Shown here in pieces: positions 26,074-34,534 of a DNA stretch of 64,000 nt. A program made the position numbers and the translations under genes. Origin of the DNA: [Mycobacterium] stephanolepidis. GTDB taxonomy: Bacteria; Actinomycetota; Actinomycetes; Mycobacteriales; Mycobacteriaceae. The stretch spans positions 4,030,001 through 4,094,000 of the forward strand of contig NZ_AP018165.1 of the NCBI RefSeq assembly GCF_002356335.1. The letters run 5' to 3'. The notes below the pieces were generated by a model, which saw only the letters and a program-made list of their open reading frames with translations, was not told the DNA's origin and searched no databases. Each line of letters begins with the position of its first letter. The first letter of the stretch is position 1.

Positions 26074-26523
26074 ATGTCAATTGACATCAAGCCCGTTCCC
26101 AAATGGCTCAAGTACTTCAACAAGGTTGTCATCGGCGGGCACAAGATAGGCCTCAAACTGCCGATGGTGGTCCTCACCGTGCCGGGCGCCAAGTCGGGCA
26201 CGCCGCGCTCGACTCCCATCACCCCGTTCACACTCGACGGCGGGCGCTATGCCGTCGGCGGAGTTCCCGGATCGTCGTGGATTGCCAACGCACGCAAGGC
26301 CAAAGAGGGCACCCTTACACAGGGCCGCCACATCCAGCGGGTCCGGATCGTCGAGCTGTCGCCCGAGGATTCCCGACCGGTACTGCGCGCGTTTCCCATC
26401 GAGGTACCCACCGGGGTCGGCTTCATCAGAAACGCCGGCCTGGTCAAGGAGGGCACGCCCGAAGAGTTCGAGGCTCTGGCGGGGATTGCCGCCGTCTTCC
26501 GGTTCGATCCGCTGGAAGGCTAG
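26074..26523 (+). CDS. Deazaflavin-dependent nitroreductase family protein
   Basis: 149 residues from ATG 26074. It shows the split beta-barrel pattern of the Ddn/FDOR-A group: LPMVVLTVPGAKSGTPRSTPI followed by YAVGGVPGSSWIANARKA. F420 phosphate contacts are expected in the KSGTPR turn. These enzymes use F420H2 to reduce quinones and nitro-compounds; in M. tuberculosis, Ddn activates pretomanid. Two related genes lie at 53449 and 53860. Its stop overlaps the stop of the convergent GGEEF gene by four bases. Substrate unknown. Confidence 0.85.
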   Translation: MSIDIKPVPKWLKYFNKVVIGGHKIGLKLPMVVLTVPGAKSGTPRSTPITPFTLDGGRYAVGGVPGSSWIANARKAKEGTLTQGRHIQRVRIVELSPEDSRPVLRAFPIEVPTGVGFIRNAGLVKEGTPEEFEALAGIAAVFRFDPLEG

Positions 26524-27713
26524 GCGCCCGACTGCCACAAGTACTGATCACCGGAGTCGTACTCCGGATGAAGAATCCGAGATTGATTGCCGCCATTGCG
26601 CTTCGCCTCGTACATCGCACGATCCGCGCACGCGGTCAGCACATCGATGGCCTCCCGTGATGCCGCCGCCGCCACGCTGGCGACCGGCTGAGCCGCAACG
26701 CCCACACTCGCGGTCACCGCGATGCCCGCCGGCTTGGACGCCGTCACCGCTTCCCTGAGCCGGGTGGCGAAATCGACGACGGCATGCGCCGGGCAGATCG
26801 TCACTACGATGAACTCCTCGCCACCCGAGCGACCTACCGTGTTTCCGCGTATCGATTCGCCGACGAATGCATTGGCCAGGTCGACCAGCACCCGATCACC
26901 CGTGCCGTGGCCGTACTGGTCGTTGATCGACTTGAAGCGGTCGATATCGACGATGGCGGCGGCGACCACCCGGTCACCTTCCAACCCGTGCACGCGCATC
27001 AACCCGCCGTGCAGGCGCTGCCACTCCCCGTAGATGCCTCGCCGGTTGAGAAGCCCGGTGAGCGGATCCCGCTGTGCCGCCAGTGCATCCAAGCGCACCA
27101 CCGCGATCCCGAATTGGATGACCATGGGTATCAACACCACGACCAGCAGCATGCTGGTCACCTTCACCACCGCAGTCATCGCCGCACCCACGGTGCCCTC
27201 GGCGAGCAGGCGTAGCGACAGCGCGAAGATCACCGGGCCGCACCACGCCACGTGCGCCAACAGCAGCCGGTTTCCCAGGAAGAAGCTGACATACGCGCCG
27301 ACCGGCGTGAACAGCACCGTTCCCACCAAACCTGCCAGCGGATCGAAGTCCTGCCAGCAGGCCAGCGCGATTCCGACATCGGCGAAGGCGACAAATGCGA
27401 CGGCTTCACGCAGGGACGGCCAGGGCCCGACGGCCCAGCGCACCGCCCAACCCAGTGCACCGAGGGCGCACACAACGACGATGGCGCGTCCCACCGCGCT
27501 TCGGGGCCCGGTGTCGCTGAACTGCACCGCGACGCAGATCGCGGCGAAGATCAACGCGTACCCACCGATGAGGTTGCGGACGGTCCGGTCGAGCTTGCGT
27601 TCCCGCAGGAAGGCCCGCAGCCAGCCCGTCGGGACCGGCTCGGTCCACCACTGGAGCAGAAAACTCATCCATGCGGTGTTGCGGACGTAGGAGACAATTC
27701 TGTTCAGCGGCAT
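26520..27713 (-). CDS. Membrane diguanylate cyclase (GGEEF)
   Basis: 397 residues. About six hydrophobic helices (45-66, 75-97, 104-121, 127-148, 153-171, 184-205) form an N-terminal membrane sensor without a recognised domain name. A GGDEF domain follows from residue 215 (RDPLTGLLNRRG). The active-site loop is GGEEF (297-301), compatible with synthesis of cyclic di-GMP from two GTP. The usual inhibitory RxxD site is Arg289-Gly-Asn-Thr292, so product inhibition is probably absent. ATG 27713 directly follows the pirin stop (27714), implying a two-gene transcript. Confidence 0.9.
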   Translation of the reverse strand: MPLNRIVSYVRNTAWMSFLLQWWTEPVPTGWLRAFLRERKLDRTVRNLIGGYALIFAAICVAVQFSDTGPRSAVGRAIVVVCALGALGWAVRWAVGPWPSLREAVAFVAFADVGIALACWQDFDPLAGLVGTVLFTPVGAYVSFFLGNRLLLAHVAWCGPVIFALSLRLLAEGTVGAAMTAVVKVTSMLLVVVLIPMVIQFGIAVVRLDALAAQRDPLTGLLNRRGIYGEWQRLHGGLMRVHGLEGDRVVAAAIVDIDRFKSINDQYGHGTGDRVLVDLANAFVGESIRGNTVGRSGGEEFIVVTICPAHAVVDFATRLREAVTASKPAGIAVTASVGVAAQPVASVAAAASREAIDVLTACADRAMYEAKRNGGNQSRILHPEYDSGDQYLWQSGA

Positions 27714-28721
27714 CTAGATTCCCGGATTGGCGGTCGGTGCATTGCGCCTCGGGACCATCCGCACGGTCGGCAGTGGCGGAGCAGGCAAACGAGGCACCGC
27801 ACCCTCATATCCGTCCACATGCCCGAAGCGCTCGGACTCGGCCTGCCACTCCTCGCGAAATCCCGCGATCTCGTCGTGGTCACGACCGACGAAGTTCCAC
27901 CACATCACGATCTGCTCACCGAACAGCCTGCCGCCCAACAGGATCGCCCGCGCGACCGCATCCGTCGGGTTAAGCACGGTGAGCTGATCGACGCCGGTAC
28001 CGACGTAGCCGAGTTCGCCCCGCGACAACCTGGTGCCGGACAACTCCGCTGCCTCGGTGTCCACCAGCAGCCCATGCTCAAATCCGGGATCGACGTCGAA
28101 CCGCGCCAGGCTGCGCGGTTGCAATGTCAGCTCGGCACCAAGCAACGGCGTGGCAGTACGCACCGGCGACACCTGCCCCGCCAGAGTCCCCAAAAACACG
28201 CGCAGACTCACCCCGCCCACAGCGACCGCATCGGGCGCATAATGCTGAAAATCCCTTGGCGCGTAACGGGATTCATCGGGCAATGCCACCCATAGCTGCA
28301 CACCATGCAATGTGGCGGACTGAGCCGTCGACACCTCCGAATGGCAGATACCGCGACCACCCGTCATCAGATTGAGTTCCCCCGGCCGCACCATCGCGTG
28401 TACTCCGTTGCTATCGCGATGCTCAATCTCCCCGGCGAACAGCCAGCTGACCGTCTGCAGTCCGGTATGCGGATGGGGCGCCACATCCATGCCGCCGGAC
28501 TGCGCGATGTCATCGGGCCCGTAGTGGTCGGCGAAGCACCAGGCGCCGATCAGCGATCGCCCCGCCTGAGGCAGGGTCCGCAGCACCGTCATCGCACGTG
28601 GACCCCCGAGAGGAACCTCTCGGGGAGTGAGTATTTCGACCACCGGACGGCCACTTCCATCCCGCGGGCACGGCCCATCCTCGCAGCGGGTCTCCGTGGG
28701 GGTGGTCTCGGTATTGCTCAT
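27714..28721 (-). CDS. Pirin-family bicupin protein
   Basis: 335 residues from ATG 28721; further codons upstream to 28796 would overlap the divergent acetyltransferase. The N-terminal cupin has the pirin metal site His83, His85, His127 and Glu129 (HPHTGLQT and GGRGICHSE). Bacterial pirins can act as quercetinases or regulate metabolic enzymes. The long N-terminus carries two Cys (CEDGPC). It lies directly upstream of the GGEEF gene with adjoining stop/start codons. Its start is 49 bases from the divergent acetyltransferase gene. Function in mycobacteria not known. Confidence 0.88.
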   Translation of the reverse strand: MSNTETTPTETRCEDGPCPRDGSGRPVVEILTPREVPLGGPRAMTVLRTLPQAGRSLIGAWCFADHYGPDDIAQSGGMDVAPHPHTGLQTVSWLFAGEIEHRDSNGVHAMVRPGELNLMTGGRGICHSEVSTAQSATLHGVQLWVALPDESRYAPRDFQHYAPDAVAVGGVSLRVFLGTLAGQVSPVRTATPLLGAELTLQPRSLARFDVDPGFEHGLLVDTEAAELSGTRLSRGELGYVGTGVDQLTVLNPTDAVARAILLGGRLFGEQIVMWWNFVGRDHDEIAGFREEWQAESERFGHVDGYEGAVPRLPAPPLPTVRMVPRRNAPTANPGI

Positions 28722-28770
28722 GTCATCATCATCGGCCGAACTCACGGTACGTGCGGCATAGTTGGTCACC

Positions 28771-29121
28771 ATGGACGGATCCGAATCCAGCACCACGGTC
28801 GCCGACGCACCCGATTACCACCGATTTGAGATAGCGGCAGACGGTGAACGCGCGGGCTTCACCGAATACCTGGATACCGCGCTGAGCGACACAGAGGTGC
28901 AAATTTTCTATCACACGGAGGTCGACGAGAAGTTCGGCGGCCGCGGCCTCGCCGGGACACTCGTCGAGTCGGCCCTGACATCCACACGATCCACCGGGCG
29001 CAGGATCGTCCCGGTATGCCCGTACGTCCGGAAGTTCGTCGGCAAGCATCATGAGTTCGACGACATCGTCGACCCGGTGACACCGGAAGCGCTGGCCGCG
29101 GTCGAGGCCCGCCAGGGATGA
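28771..29121 (+). CDS. GNAT-like N-acetyltransferase (YjdJ type)
   Basis: 116 residues from ATG 28771 (a TTG at 28762 is in frame). The sequence FYHTEVDEKFGGRGLAGTLVESALTSTR, then VPVCPYVRKFVGKHHEF, is the short PF14542 acetyltransferase type with the acetyl-CoA loop GGRGLAG. The CPYVRKF segment is highly typical of the group. Acceptor unknown. Its stop overlaps the next ATG (29118) by four bases, so it is translationally coupled to the AhpD-like protein. The pairing suggests a small stress or detoxification unit. Confidence 0.87.
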   Translation: MDGSESSTTVADAPDYHRFEIAADGERAGFTEYLDTALSDTEVQIFYHTEVDEKFGGRGLAGTLVESALTSTRSTGRRIVPVCPYVRKFVGKHHEFDDIVDPVTPEALAAVEARQG

Positions 29122-29576
29122 CCGCGAAGCGCGTCTACATCGACAAGCAGACTCCATCGGTCTACCAAGGGCTGACCAAGACCGCTGCCGAACTCCGCAC
29201 CCGGGCCACCGAGGCCGGGCTCTCGCGAACAACGTTGGAGTTGGTGAATATTCGCGTATCCCAACTCAATCGGTGCCTGTTCTGTCTCGATCTGCACACC
29301 AGGATCGCGCTCGAGGAAGGCGAGTCAGCACAGCGGATCGCGGTGCTGCCGGTGTGGCAAGAGGCCGAGTTGTTCACCGATGTCGAGCGCGCGGCCCTGA
29401 CGATCGCCGAAGCCGTGACGGAGGTCACCACCGCCCACCTCACCGATGAGCAGTACGCCGCCGCCCGGGAGCACCTCTCCGACGATCAGGTATCGGTGCT
29501 GGTCTGGTCGGCCATCATGATCAACACGTTCAATCGGATCTCGATTCTGAGCCGCCACCCGATCAAGCGGCGCTGA
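29118..29576 (+). CDS. AhpD-like carboxymuconolactone decarboxylase-family protein
   Basis: 152 residues. It has the CxxCxxxH redox motif Cys53-Leu-Phe-Cys56-x3-His60 within a helical bundle (LELVNIRVSQLNRCLFCLDLH). AhpD proteins use these Cys to reduce peroxiredoxins or act as alkylhydroperoxidases. It overlaps the acetyltransferase gene by four bases. No peroxiredoxin partner is next to it. The end HPIKRR is basic. Confidence 0.88.
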   Translation: MTAKRVYIDKQTPSVYQGLTKTAAELRTRATEAGLSRTTLELVNIRVSQLNRCLFCLDLHTRIALEEGESAQRIAVLPVWQEAELFTDVERAALTIAEAVTEVTTAHLTDEQYAAAREHLSDDQVSVLVWSAIMINTFNRISILSRHPIKRR

Positions 29577-29683
29577 TCCCCGGCGCCCAGCGCGGGAATA
29601 CAACCGAGCCACCATGAGTTAGATTTCTTACGCCAGGCTAATGATCTGGCCACAGACATATCTCACGGGGAAGGTATTCGACG

Positions 29684-30382
29684 ATGCCTCAGGTGCGTGC
29701 CACACGCTTCCGCAAGTCAGCGCGCGCGATAGTGGTCGCCGCGACGCTGGCCACCGCTCTGTCCGGGTGCACTGTCTACAAGACGCTCACCAAACCCGCG
29801 GAGACTCCCCCGCCGCCTGCGGCGACCTCACAGGTCAGCGACCAAGACCAGATCCGGCAAGTCACCGCCCAACTGGGCAAGGCCCTCGGAAGCCTCGATC
29901 TGGACGCCGGCAATGCCTTGACATGCCCGCGATACCAGGTGTCCAGCCGCACCGCCGACGAGAAGCTGGTGCCCTCGATCAACTCATGGCAAGGCGCTGA
30001 GGATGCACTGGTGTACGGCGACACCTTCACCTTGTCCAGCAGTGTGGCACAACGGTTCCCGAGCGCAGGCAGCAGTGAGCGCGCCACGCTGGTCAAGGCG
30101 ATCGTCGGCCGCGACCAGTTCGCCTATACCGCGACAGCGATGCAGGTGATCCGCGAGAACACCACCGTCGAGAAGTTCGCGATCGACAACATCAAGATCA
30201 TCGGCGACAGCGCCACCGGAGACATCACCGCGACCTACAGCTTTGGCGGTGCCGCTACGCAGACCCAGACCAAGCCGAACCAGTTCCGCAAGGAGGGCGG
30301 CAAGTGGGCCTGGTGCCAGCAGCCGCCGCCGGGCCTGTTCACCCAGTGGACGACATCCTCGGCGGCACAGTCGTCGGCGTAG
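29684..30382 (+). CDS. Lipoprotein of unknown function
   Basis: 232 residues. A lipoprotein signal ends in LSGC with lipidated Cys29, followed by a Pro/Ala/Thr linker (PAETPPPPAATSQ). The domain that follows starts with a helix (DQIRQVTAQLGKALGSLD), has a central Cys pair (LTCPRYQ and WAWCQQ), and ends in a beta sheet like SnoaL/NTF2-like folds (ENTTVEKFAIDNIKIIGDSATGD, TYSFGGAATQT, KEGGKWAWC). Such NTF2-like lipoproteins are common in mycobacteria and often bind lipids or peptides. It is followed 57 bases later by menB but likely has its own promoter. Confidence 0.78.
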   Translation: MPQVRATRFRKSARAIVVAATLATALSGCTVYKTLTKPAETPPPPAATSQVSDQDQIRQVTAQLGKALGSLDLDAGNALTCPRYQVSSRTADEKLVPSINSWQGAEDALVYGDTFTLSSSVAQRFPSAGSSERATLVKAIVGRDQFAYTATAMQVIRENTTVEKFAIDNIKIIGDSATGDITATYSFGGAATQTQTKPNQFRKEGGKWAWCQQPPPGLFTQWTTSSAAQSSA

Positions 30383-30439
30383 TAATTCACGGGTAGGCGT
30401 CGACGGGCCGCACATCGAGCGGCCTCTAGAGTCGGAGCC

Positions 30440-31360
30440 ATGACCCACGACGACGGGCAGACCGCCAACCCCTTTGATCCGACTCGCTGGCAGGCGGTGG
30501 CGGGATTCGAGGATCTGACCGACATCACCTATCACCGGCACGTCAGCCAGGGGACCGTCCGGATCGCGTTCGACCGACCCGAGGTGCGCAACGCCTTCCG
30601 GCCGCACACCGTCGATGAGCTCTACCGAACCTTGGACCATGCCCGAATGACCTCCGATGTCGGAGCGGTGCTGCTCACCGGCAACGGCCCCAGCCCCAAG
30701 GATGGCGGCTGGGCATTCTGCTCCGGCGGCGATCAGCGCATCAGGGGCCGCACCGGCTACCAGTACGCCGGCGGCGAGACCGCAGAGACTGTGGATCCGG
30801 GCCGGGCGGGTCGCCTGCATATCCTGGAGGTGCAGCGCCTCATCCGCTTTATGCCAAAGGTGGTGATCGCCTTGGTGAACGGGTGGGCCGCCGGTGGTGG
30901 ACACAGCCTGCACGTGGTGTGCGACCTGACCCTGGCCAGCCGGGAACACGCCCGCTTCAAGCAGACTGACGCCGATGTGGGCAGCTTCGATGGCGGCTAC
31001 GGCAGCGCCTACCTGGCCAAGATGGTCGGGCAGAAGTTCGCCCGCGAGATCTTCTTCCTGGGCCGCCCGTACACGGCCGAACAAATGCATCACATGGGCG
31101 CCGTCAACGAGGTCGTCGACCACGAACACCTGGAGACGGTCGCGCTGGAGTGGACCGCCGCCATCAACGAGAAGTCGCCCCAGGCACAACGAATGCTCAA
31201 GTACGCCTTCAACCTCACCGATGACGGACTCGTGGGACAGCAGCTGTTCGCCGGGGAGGCAACACGATTGGCCTACATGACCGATGAGGCCGTCGAGGGC
31301 CGTGACTCATTTCTGGAGAAGCGCAAGCCGGACTGGTCGCCCTACCCCTGGCACTACTAA
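30440..31360 (+). CDS. menB: 1,4-Dihydroxy-2-naphthoyl-CoA synthase
   Basis: 306 residues. It is a crotonase-fold enzyme closing the naphthoquinol ring from o-succinylbenzoyl-CoA. Diagnostic stretches are WAFCSGGDQRIRGRTGYQYA (oxyanion-hole and substrate loop) and VKYAFNLTDDGL-type sequence near the C-terminus, with KPDWSPYPWHY at the end. Length agrees with the mycobacterial enzyme (Rv0548c). It stands alone on the plus strand, converging with the Thr-rich membrane protein gene. Together with menE (37145) and menA (41722) it supplies the late pathway. Confidence 0.96.
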   Translation: MTHDDGQTANPFDPTRWQAVAGFEDLTDITYHRHVSQGTVRIAFDRPEVRNAFRPHTVDELYRTLDHARMTSDVGAVLLTGNGPSPKDGGWAFCSGGDQRIRGRTGYQYAGGETAETVDPGRAGRLHILEVQRLIRFMPKVVIALVNGWAAGGGHSLHVVCDLTLASREHARFKQTDADVGSFDGGYGSAYLAKMVGQKFAREIFFLGRPYTAEQMHHMGAVNEVVDHEHLETVALEWTAAINEKSPQAQRMLKYAFNLTDDGLVGQQLFAGEATRLAYMTDEAVEGRDSFLEKRKPDWSPYPWHY

Positions 31361-31375
31361 GACCCGCGGGCCCGC

Positions 31376-31903
31376 CTAATAGACCGGGCGAGGCCCGCTG
31401 CTACTGCTGCTGCTGCACGGCACCTTGGATATGACCGTCGTGGGCACCGTGACCGTGGTCGTAGTGGTGACGGTAGTCGGCACCGTTTCTGTAGTTGTCT
31501 CGGTGGTGGTCGATGTCTCGGTTGTGGTCGACGTCTCGGTGGTGGTCGATGTCGCCGTCACGGTTGCCGTCGAGTGGGAGGTCGCCGTCTTGGATTCCGT
31601 GATGGTCGAGGTGCCGATTTGGGTGAGCGTCACCGGCGCCGCCGTTGGTGTGGTGGAGACCGAATTGACTACCGGGGTAGGCACATCGCTCCCCCCGCCC
31701 GCCGACTGGGCGAGCGCGACGCGGGCACCCACCGCGCCGGTGCCGATCACGATCGCCACCGCCCCGGCCACCAGGTACCACGTCAGGATCTGGCCTCGCA
31801 GCTGTCCGATTCCGGTCGCCACCGATCGGGGAACGTCGACATGTACCGCTCGCCGATCATGCGCGACGGAGCGCAACAGCCCACGAATGGCCGGATCGCT
31901 CAT
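31376..31903 (-). CDS. Single-pass membrane protein with Thr/Ser-rich outer stalk
   Basis: 175 residues. About 38 basic N-terminal residues face the cytoplasm, one membrane helix spans 39-63, and the outer part is a low-complexity Thr/Ser/Val stalk (STTTET repeats) ending in poly-Ser and RPVY with one Cys. Such stalks are usual O-mannosylation targets in mycobacteria. The start overlaps the stop of the next upstream gene by four bases (31900-31903), so both are one unit. The arrangement (cytoplasmic segment, one helix, outer stalk) is like anti-sigma factors, but no zinc or ASD motif is visible. Confidence 0.75.
   Translation of the reverse strand: MSDPAIRGLLRSVAHDRRAVHVDVPRSVATGIGQLRGQILTWYLVAGAVAIVIGTGAVGARVALAQSAGGGSDVPTPVVNSVSTTPTAAPVTLTQIGTSTITESKTATSHSTATVTATSTTTETSTTTETSTTTETTTETVPTTVTTTTTVTVPTTVISKVPCSSSSSSGPRPVY
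31503..31556. repeat. Three 18-base tandem repeats in the Thr-rich stalk
   Basis: Units at 31503-31520, 31521-31538 and 31539-31556 differ from each other at two to four positions. On the minus strand they encode STTTET hexapeptides. A run of GCT triplets encoding poly-Ser lies nearby (about 31396-31416). Copy number may vary among strains. Confidence 0.7.
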
Positions 31904-32559
31904 CGGTCCGACCCCCGCGCATAGGCGATCGGCGCGAGAACGCCGTCGGCTACCCGGAGTTCGGCCTGCACCTGCGACGGCGTCAACCCGAGCATGTCCG
32001 AGAGGTCATCGATGCCGACTTCGGCGAAGGCACTGAGCACCGCGGCCACCCGCTGAACCTGCGTCAACCGGGACAACGGGTTTGGCCCGGGAGCGGGCCG
32101 CCCGGTCAGCGTCAGCCGTGAATGCGCCATCAGCGCATGCACGAACCAGCACAACGTGAAGGTCTGGATCGACTGATGCACCGGCCCTCGCCACTTGAGC
32201 GTGGCCTGGGCGATGGCCGTCTCCATCAAACGCTTGCCGACCTCCGCGTCGTCGCACAGCAGGCTCGCGCACTCTTCGAAGATCGGCTTCTGGATCTCGA
32301 ACGTCCGCGCCAACTCTTCTTCCCGCCGGGTGAGGTCGGCAGTTATCCGCAATCCGGACGGCAGACCGAACTCCACCTGTTTGATCGCGGGAAACAGCGC
32401 CAACGTCAACGCGAGTAGACCCACAAACCCGAGCACACCCAGCAGCAGAGGACTATGCACAAACGGTCCGGCGGCTGCCGCGGCAATCGCGACAGCGACG
32501 GGCAGCATGATGCGCGGCTGGAACAGATCCGTCCAGCGCCGAGGCTCGGTCTTACACAT
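31900..32559 (-). CDS. Two-helix membrane protein with sigma-region-4-like HTH
   Basis: 219 residues from ATG 32559 (a GTG at 32568 is in frame but too close to the GAGGGG sequence). Two membrane helices lie near 16-35 and 38-57. A long helical cytoplasmic domain follows, and residues 163-208 read like sigma-factor region 4 (LTQVQRVAAVLSAFAEVGID, then DLSDMLGLTPSQVQAEL), a DNA- or RNA-polymerase-binding helix-turn-helix. No region 2 is present, so it is not a complete sigma factor. It is coupled to the Thr-rich membrane protein. Possibly a membrane-held transcription regulator; family not recognised. Confidence 0.7.
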   Translation of the reverse strand: MCKTEPRRWTDLFQPRIMLPVAVAIAAAAAGPFVHSPLLLGVLGFVGLLALTLALFPAIKQVEFGLPSGLRITADLTRREEELARTFEIQKPIFEECASLLCDDAEVGKRLMETAIAQATLKWRGPVHQSIQTFTLCWFVHALMAHSRLTLTGRPAPGPNPLSRLTQVQRVAAVLSAFAEVGIDDLSDMLGLTPSQVQAELRVADGVLAPIAYARGSDR

Positions 32560-32652
32560 CGCGAACACCCCTCTATGCGAACTGCGTGGGGCAATCGTCG
32601 CCGCAGCGTCGTGGAGAGGCGCGAGTAACCGACTACTCGATTGTGCGGGCGG

Positions 32653-33489
32653 CTACCGCGCCGCGCGTTCCATCCAGAAGTCGAGTTCGAGGTCCTCTTC
32701 GGCACATTGGCGGTACTTCGAGAAGTCGGTGACACCCGCCTCGGTGAGCACCTCGTCGTCGATGAAGCTGTTTCCGGTTACCTCACGGCTGGGCTTGATC
32801 AGGATCTCGTACGCGGCGTCGGCCATGATCTCGGCCGAGCGACAGCGGGCCACCAGCTCTGCGCCGAGGATGTTGCGGATGGCGGCGGTGTCGATCGTGG
32901 TGCGCGGCCACAGCGAGTTCGACGCGATGCCGTACTCACGCAATTCATGGGCCAGCCCGATGGCCACCAGGCTCATGGAGAACTTCGAGATCGTGTACGC
33001 GGTGGTGGCCTGATCGAACCACTTGGGTTCCAGCGTGATCGGCGGCGACAGGGTCAGGATGTGCGGGTTGTCCGCCTCCTTGAGCGCGCCGATCGCCGAC
33101 TTCGACAGTGAGAAGGAGCCCCGCGCGTTGATGTCCTGCATCAGATCGTAGGCCTTCATCGAAATCGATTCCGAGGGAGCCAGATTCAAGGCACTGGCAT
33201 TGTTGACCACAATGTCGATCCCGCCGAACCGCTCGACCGTCTGGGCCACGGCCGAGGCAACCACCTCGTCGTCACGAACGTCGCCGAGAATCGCCAGCGC
33301 CTGACCACCGGCGGCCTCGATCTCCTCGGCGGCGGTGTAGATGGTGCCGGGAAGCTTCGGATGCGGCTCAGCCGTCTTGGCCATGATCGCGACATTCGCA
33401 CCGTCACGCGCGGCCCGGAGTGCGATCGCCAGCCCGATGCCGCGGCTGCCTCCCGACATGATGATGGTCTTACCCGCCAGCGATCCCAT
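32653..33489 (-). CDS. SDR oxidoreductase (HSDL2-like)
   Basis: 278 residues from ATG 33489; the upstream frame to 33585 lacks a good start. The motifs are SGGSRGIG (12-19), NNAS (96-99), catalytic Ser148, Tyr165 and Lys169 (YTISK). The region after the catalytic site (WPRTTIDTAAIRNILG, then ADAAYEIL and FIDDEVLTEAGVTDFSKY) is typical of the HSDL2 group of peroxisomal-type SDRs, which in bacteria act on unknown, probably lipid, substrates. It is divergent from another SDR gene at 33622, with an operator-like palindrome at that start. Confidence 0.88.
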   Translation of the reverse strand: MGSLAGKTIIMSGGSRGIGLAIALRAARDGANVAIMAKTAEPHPKLPGTIYTAAEEIEAAGGQALAILGDVRDDEVVASAVAQTVERFGGIDIVVNNASALNLAPSESISMKAYDLMQDINARGSFSLSKSAIGALKEADNPHILTLSPPITLEPKWFDQATTAYTISKFSMSLVAIGLAHELREYGIASNSLWPRTTIDTAAIRNILGAELVARCRSAEIMADAAYEILIKPSREVTGNSFIDDEVLTEAGVTDFSKYRQCAEEDLELDFWMERAAR

Positions 33490-33610
33490 AGCCACGTCCT
33501 TGTCGTCATAGGGGATGAGTGAGGCCAGCGTAGGACACCGTCGGTAAGGCATACCTTCGAGACCTAAGTCACCCAGGCCCGGCATTTCGCACTCACCGCG
33601 GGGGGCATAC

Positions 33611-33634
33611 AGTTCTTACTCGTGAGTAAGAACT
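33611..33634. promoter_or_regulatory. 24-base palindrome covering the SDR start codon
   Basis: AGTTCTTACTC (33611-33621) and GAGTAAGAACT (33624-33634) are perfect complements around a GT centre. The GTG start of the following SDR is at 33622, inside the dyad. A weak -10-like TACAGT lies at 33608-33613, so a leaderless message is likely and a bound repressor would block it. TetR-type repressors fit such sites. Confidence 0.65.
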
Positions 33635-34506
33635 CGGTGAGCAAGCGACTCAACATCGCCTTTGCCCGCGCCCTGATGCAGCCTTTCCCCAGCCCATCGC
33701 TCATTCGGGCGAAGTTCGACGCGAACTACGGCGTCTCGGTCAAGGACAAGCGCGTCCTCATCACCGGCGCGTCCTCGGGTATCGGCGAGGAGGCCGCGTA
33801 CCAATTCGGCAAGCTCGGCGCCAAGGTCATCGTGGTGGCACGGCGTGAAGACCTGCTGAACGAGGTCGCCGCGCGCATCACCGCCGCAGGCGGCACCGCG
33901 GATGCCATCGCATGCGACCTGTCCGACCTGGACGCCATCGACAAGCTGGTGCAGACCGTGAACGAACGCCATGGCGGCGTGGACATCCTGGTCAACAATG
34001 CCGGTCGCTCCATCCGGCGCAAGACCTACGAGTCGCTGGATCGCTGGCATGACGCCGAGCGGACCATGCAGCTCAACTACTTCTCGCCCCTGCGACTGAT
34101 CCGCGGGTTCGCCCCCGGCATGGTCGAGCGTCGCAGCGGCCACATCATCAACGTGGCCACCTGGGGAGTGCTCACGGACGTGGTGCCGCAGTTCGCGGTG
34201 TACAACGCCTCCAAGGCCGCACTCTCGACAGTCAGCCGCATCGTGGATGCCGAATACGGCAAGTACAACGTGCACACCAGCACTCTCTACTTCCCCTTGG
34301 TGCGCACCCCGATGATCGCGCCGACCGAGGCGTACACCAACGCGGCGGCGCTGACCTCCGCGGAGGCCGCCGAGTGGATGGTGCTGGCAGCTCGTACCCG
34401 GCCGGTGCGCATCGCCCCGCGAATCTCGGTGATGTCGGCCGCCACCAACGCGGTGGCTCCTAGCCTGGTGACAAAGGTGGCAATGTCCGGGCGCGAAACC
34501 CTTTAA
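33622..34506 (+). CDS. SDR oxidoreductase (Rv0547c-like)
   Basis: 294 residues from GTG 33622. The cofactor motif is TGASSGIG (48-55), NNAG is at 125-128 and Tyr194-x3-Lys198 (YNASK) is present. At the usual catalytic Ser position the sequence reads VATWG, so Thr180 may replace Ser. A 40-residue N-terminal extension precedes the Rossmann fold, and the C-terminus is long and hydrophobic. The M. tuberculosis counterpart is Rv0547c, an SDR of unknown substrate. Expression is probably controlled by the dyad that overlaps the start. The VOC protein gene follows 28 bases later. Confidence 0.9.
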   Translation: MSKNSVSKRLNIAFARALMQPFPSPSLIRAKFDANYGVSVKDKRVLITGASSGIGEEAAYQFGKLGAKVIVVARREDLLNEVAARITAAGGTADAIACDLSDLDAIDKLVQTVNERHGGVDILVNNAGRSIRRKTYESLDRWHDAERTMQLNYFSPLRLIRGFAPGMVERRSGHIINVATWGVLTDVVPQFAVYNASKAALSTVSRIVDAEYGKYNVHTSTLYFPLVRTPMIAPTEAYTNAAALTSAEAAEWMVLAARTRPVRIAPRISVMSAATNAVAPSLVTKVAMSGRETL

Positions 34507-34534
34507 TATCTCCGTGCCCGTGATACACACGGGT

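Noticed and set aside
31394..31560. CRISPR-like array
   Set aside because: The repeats are 18-base direct tandem copies inside a coding frame with no spacers.
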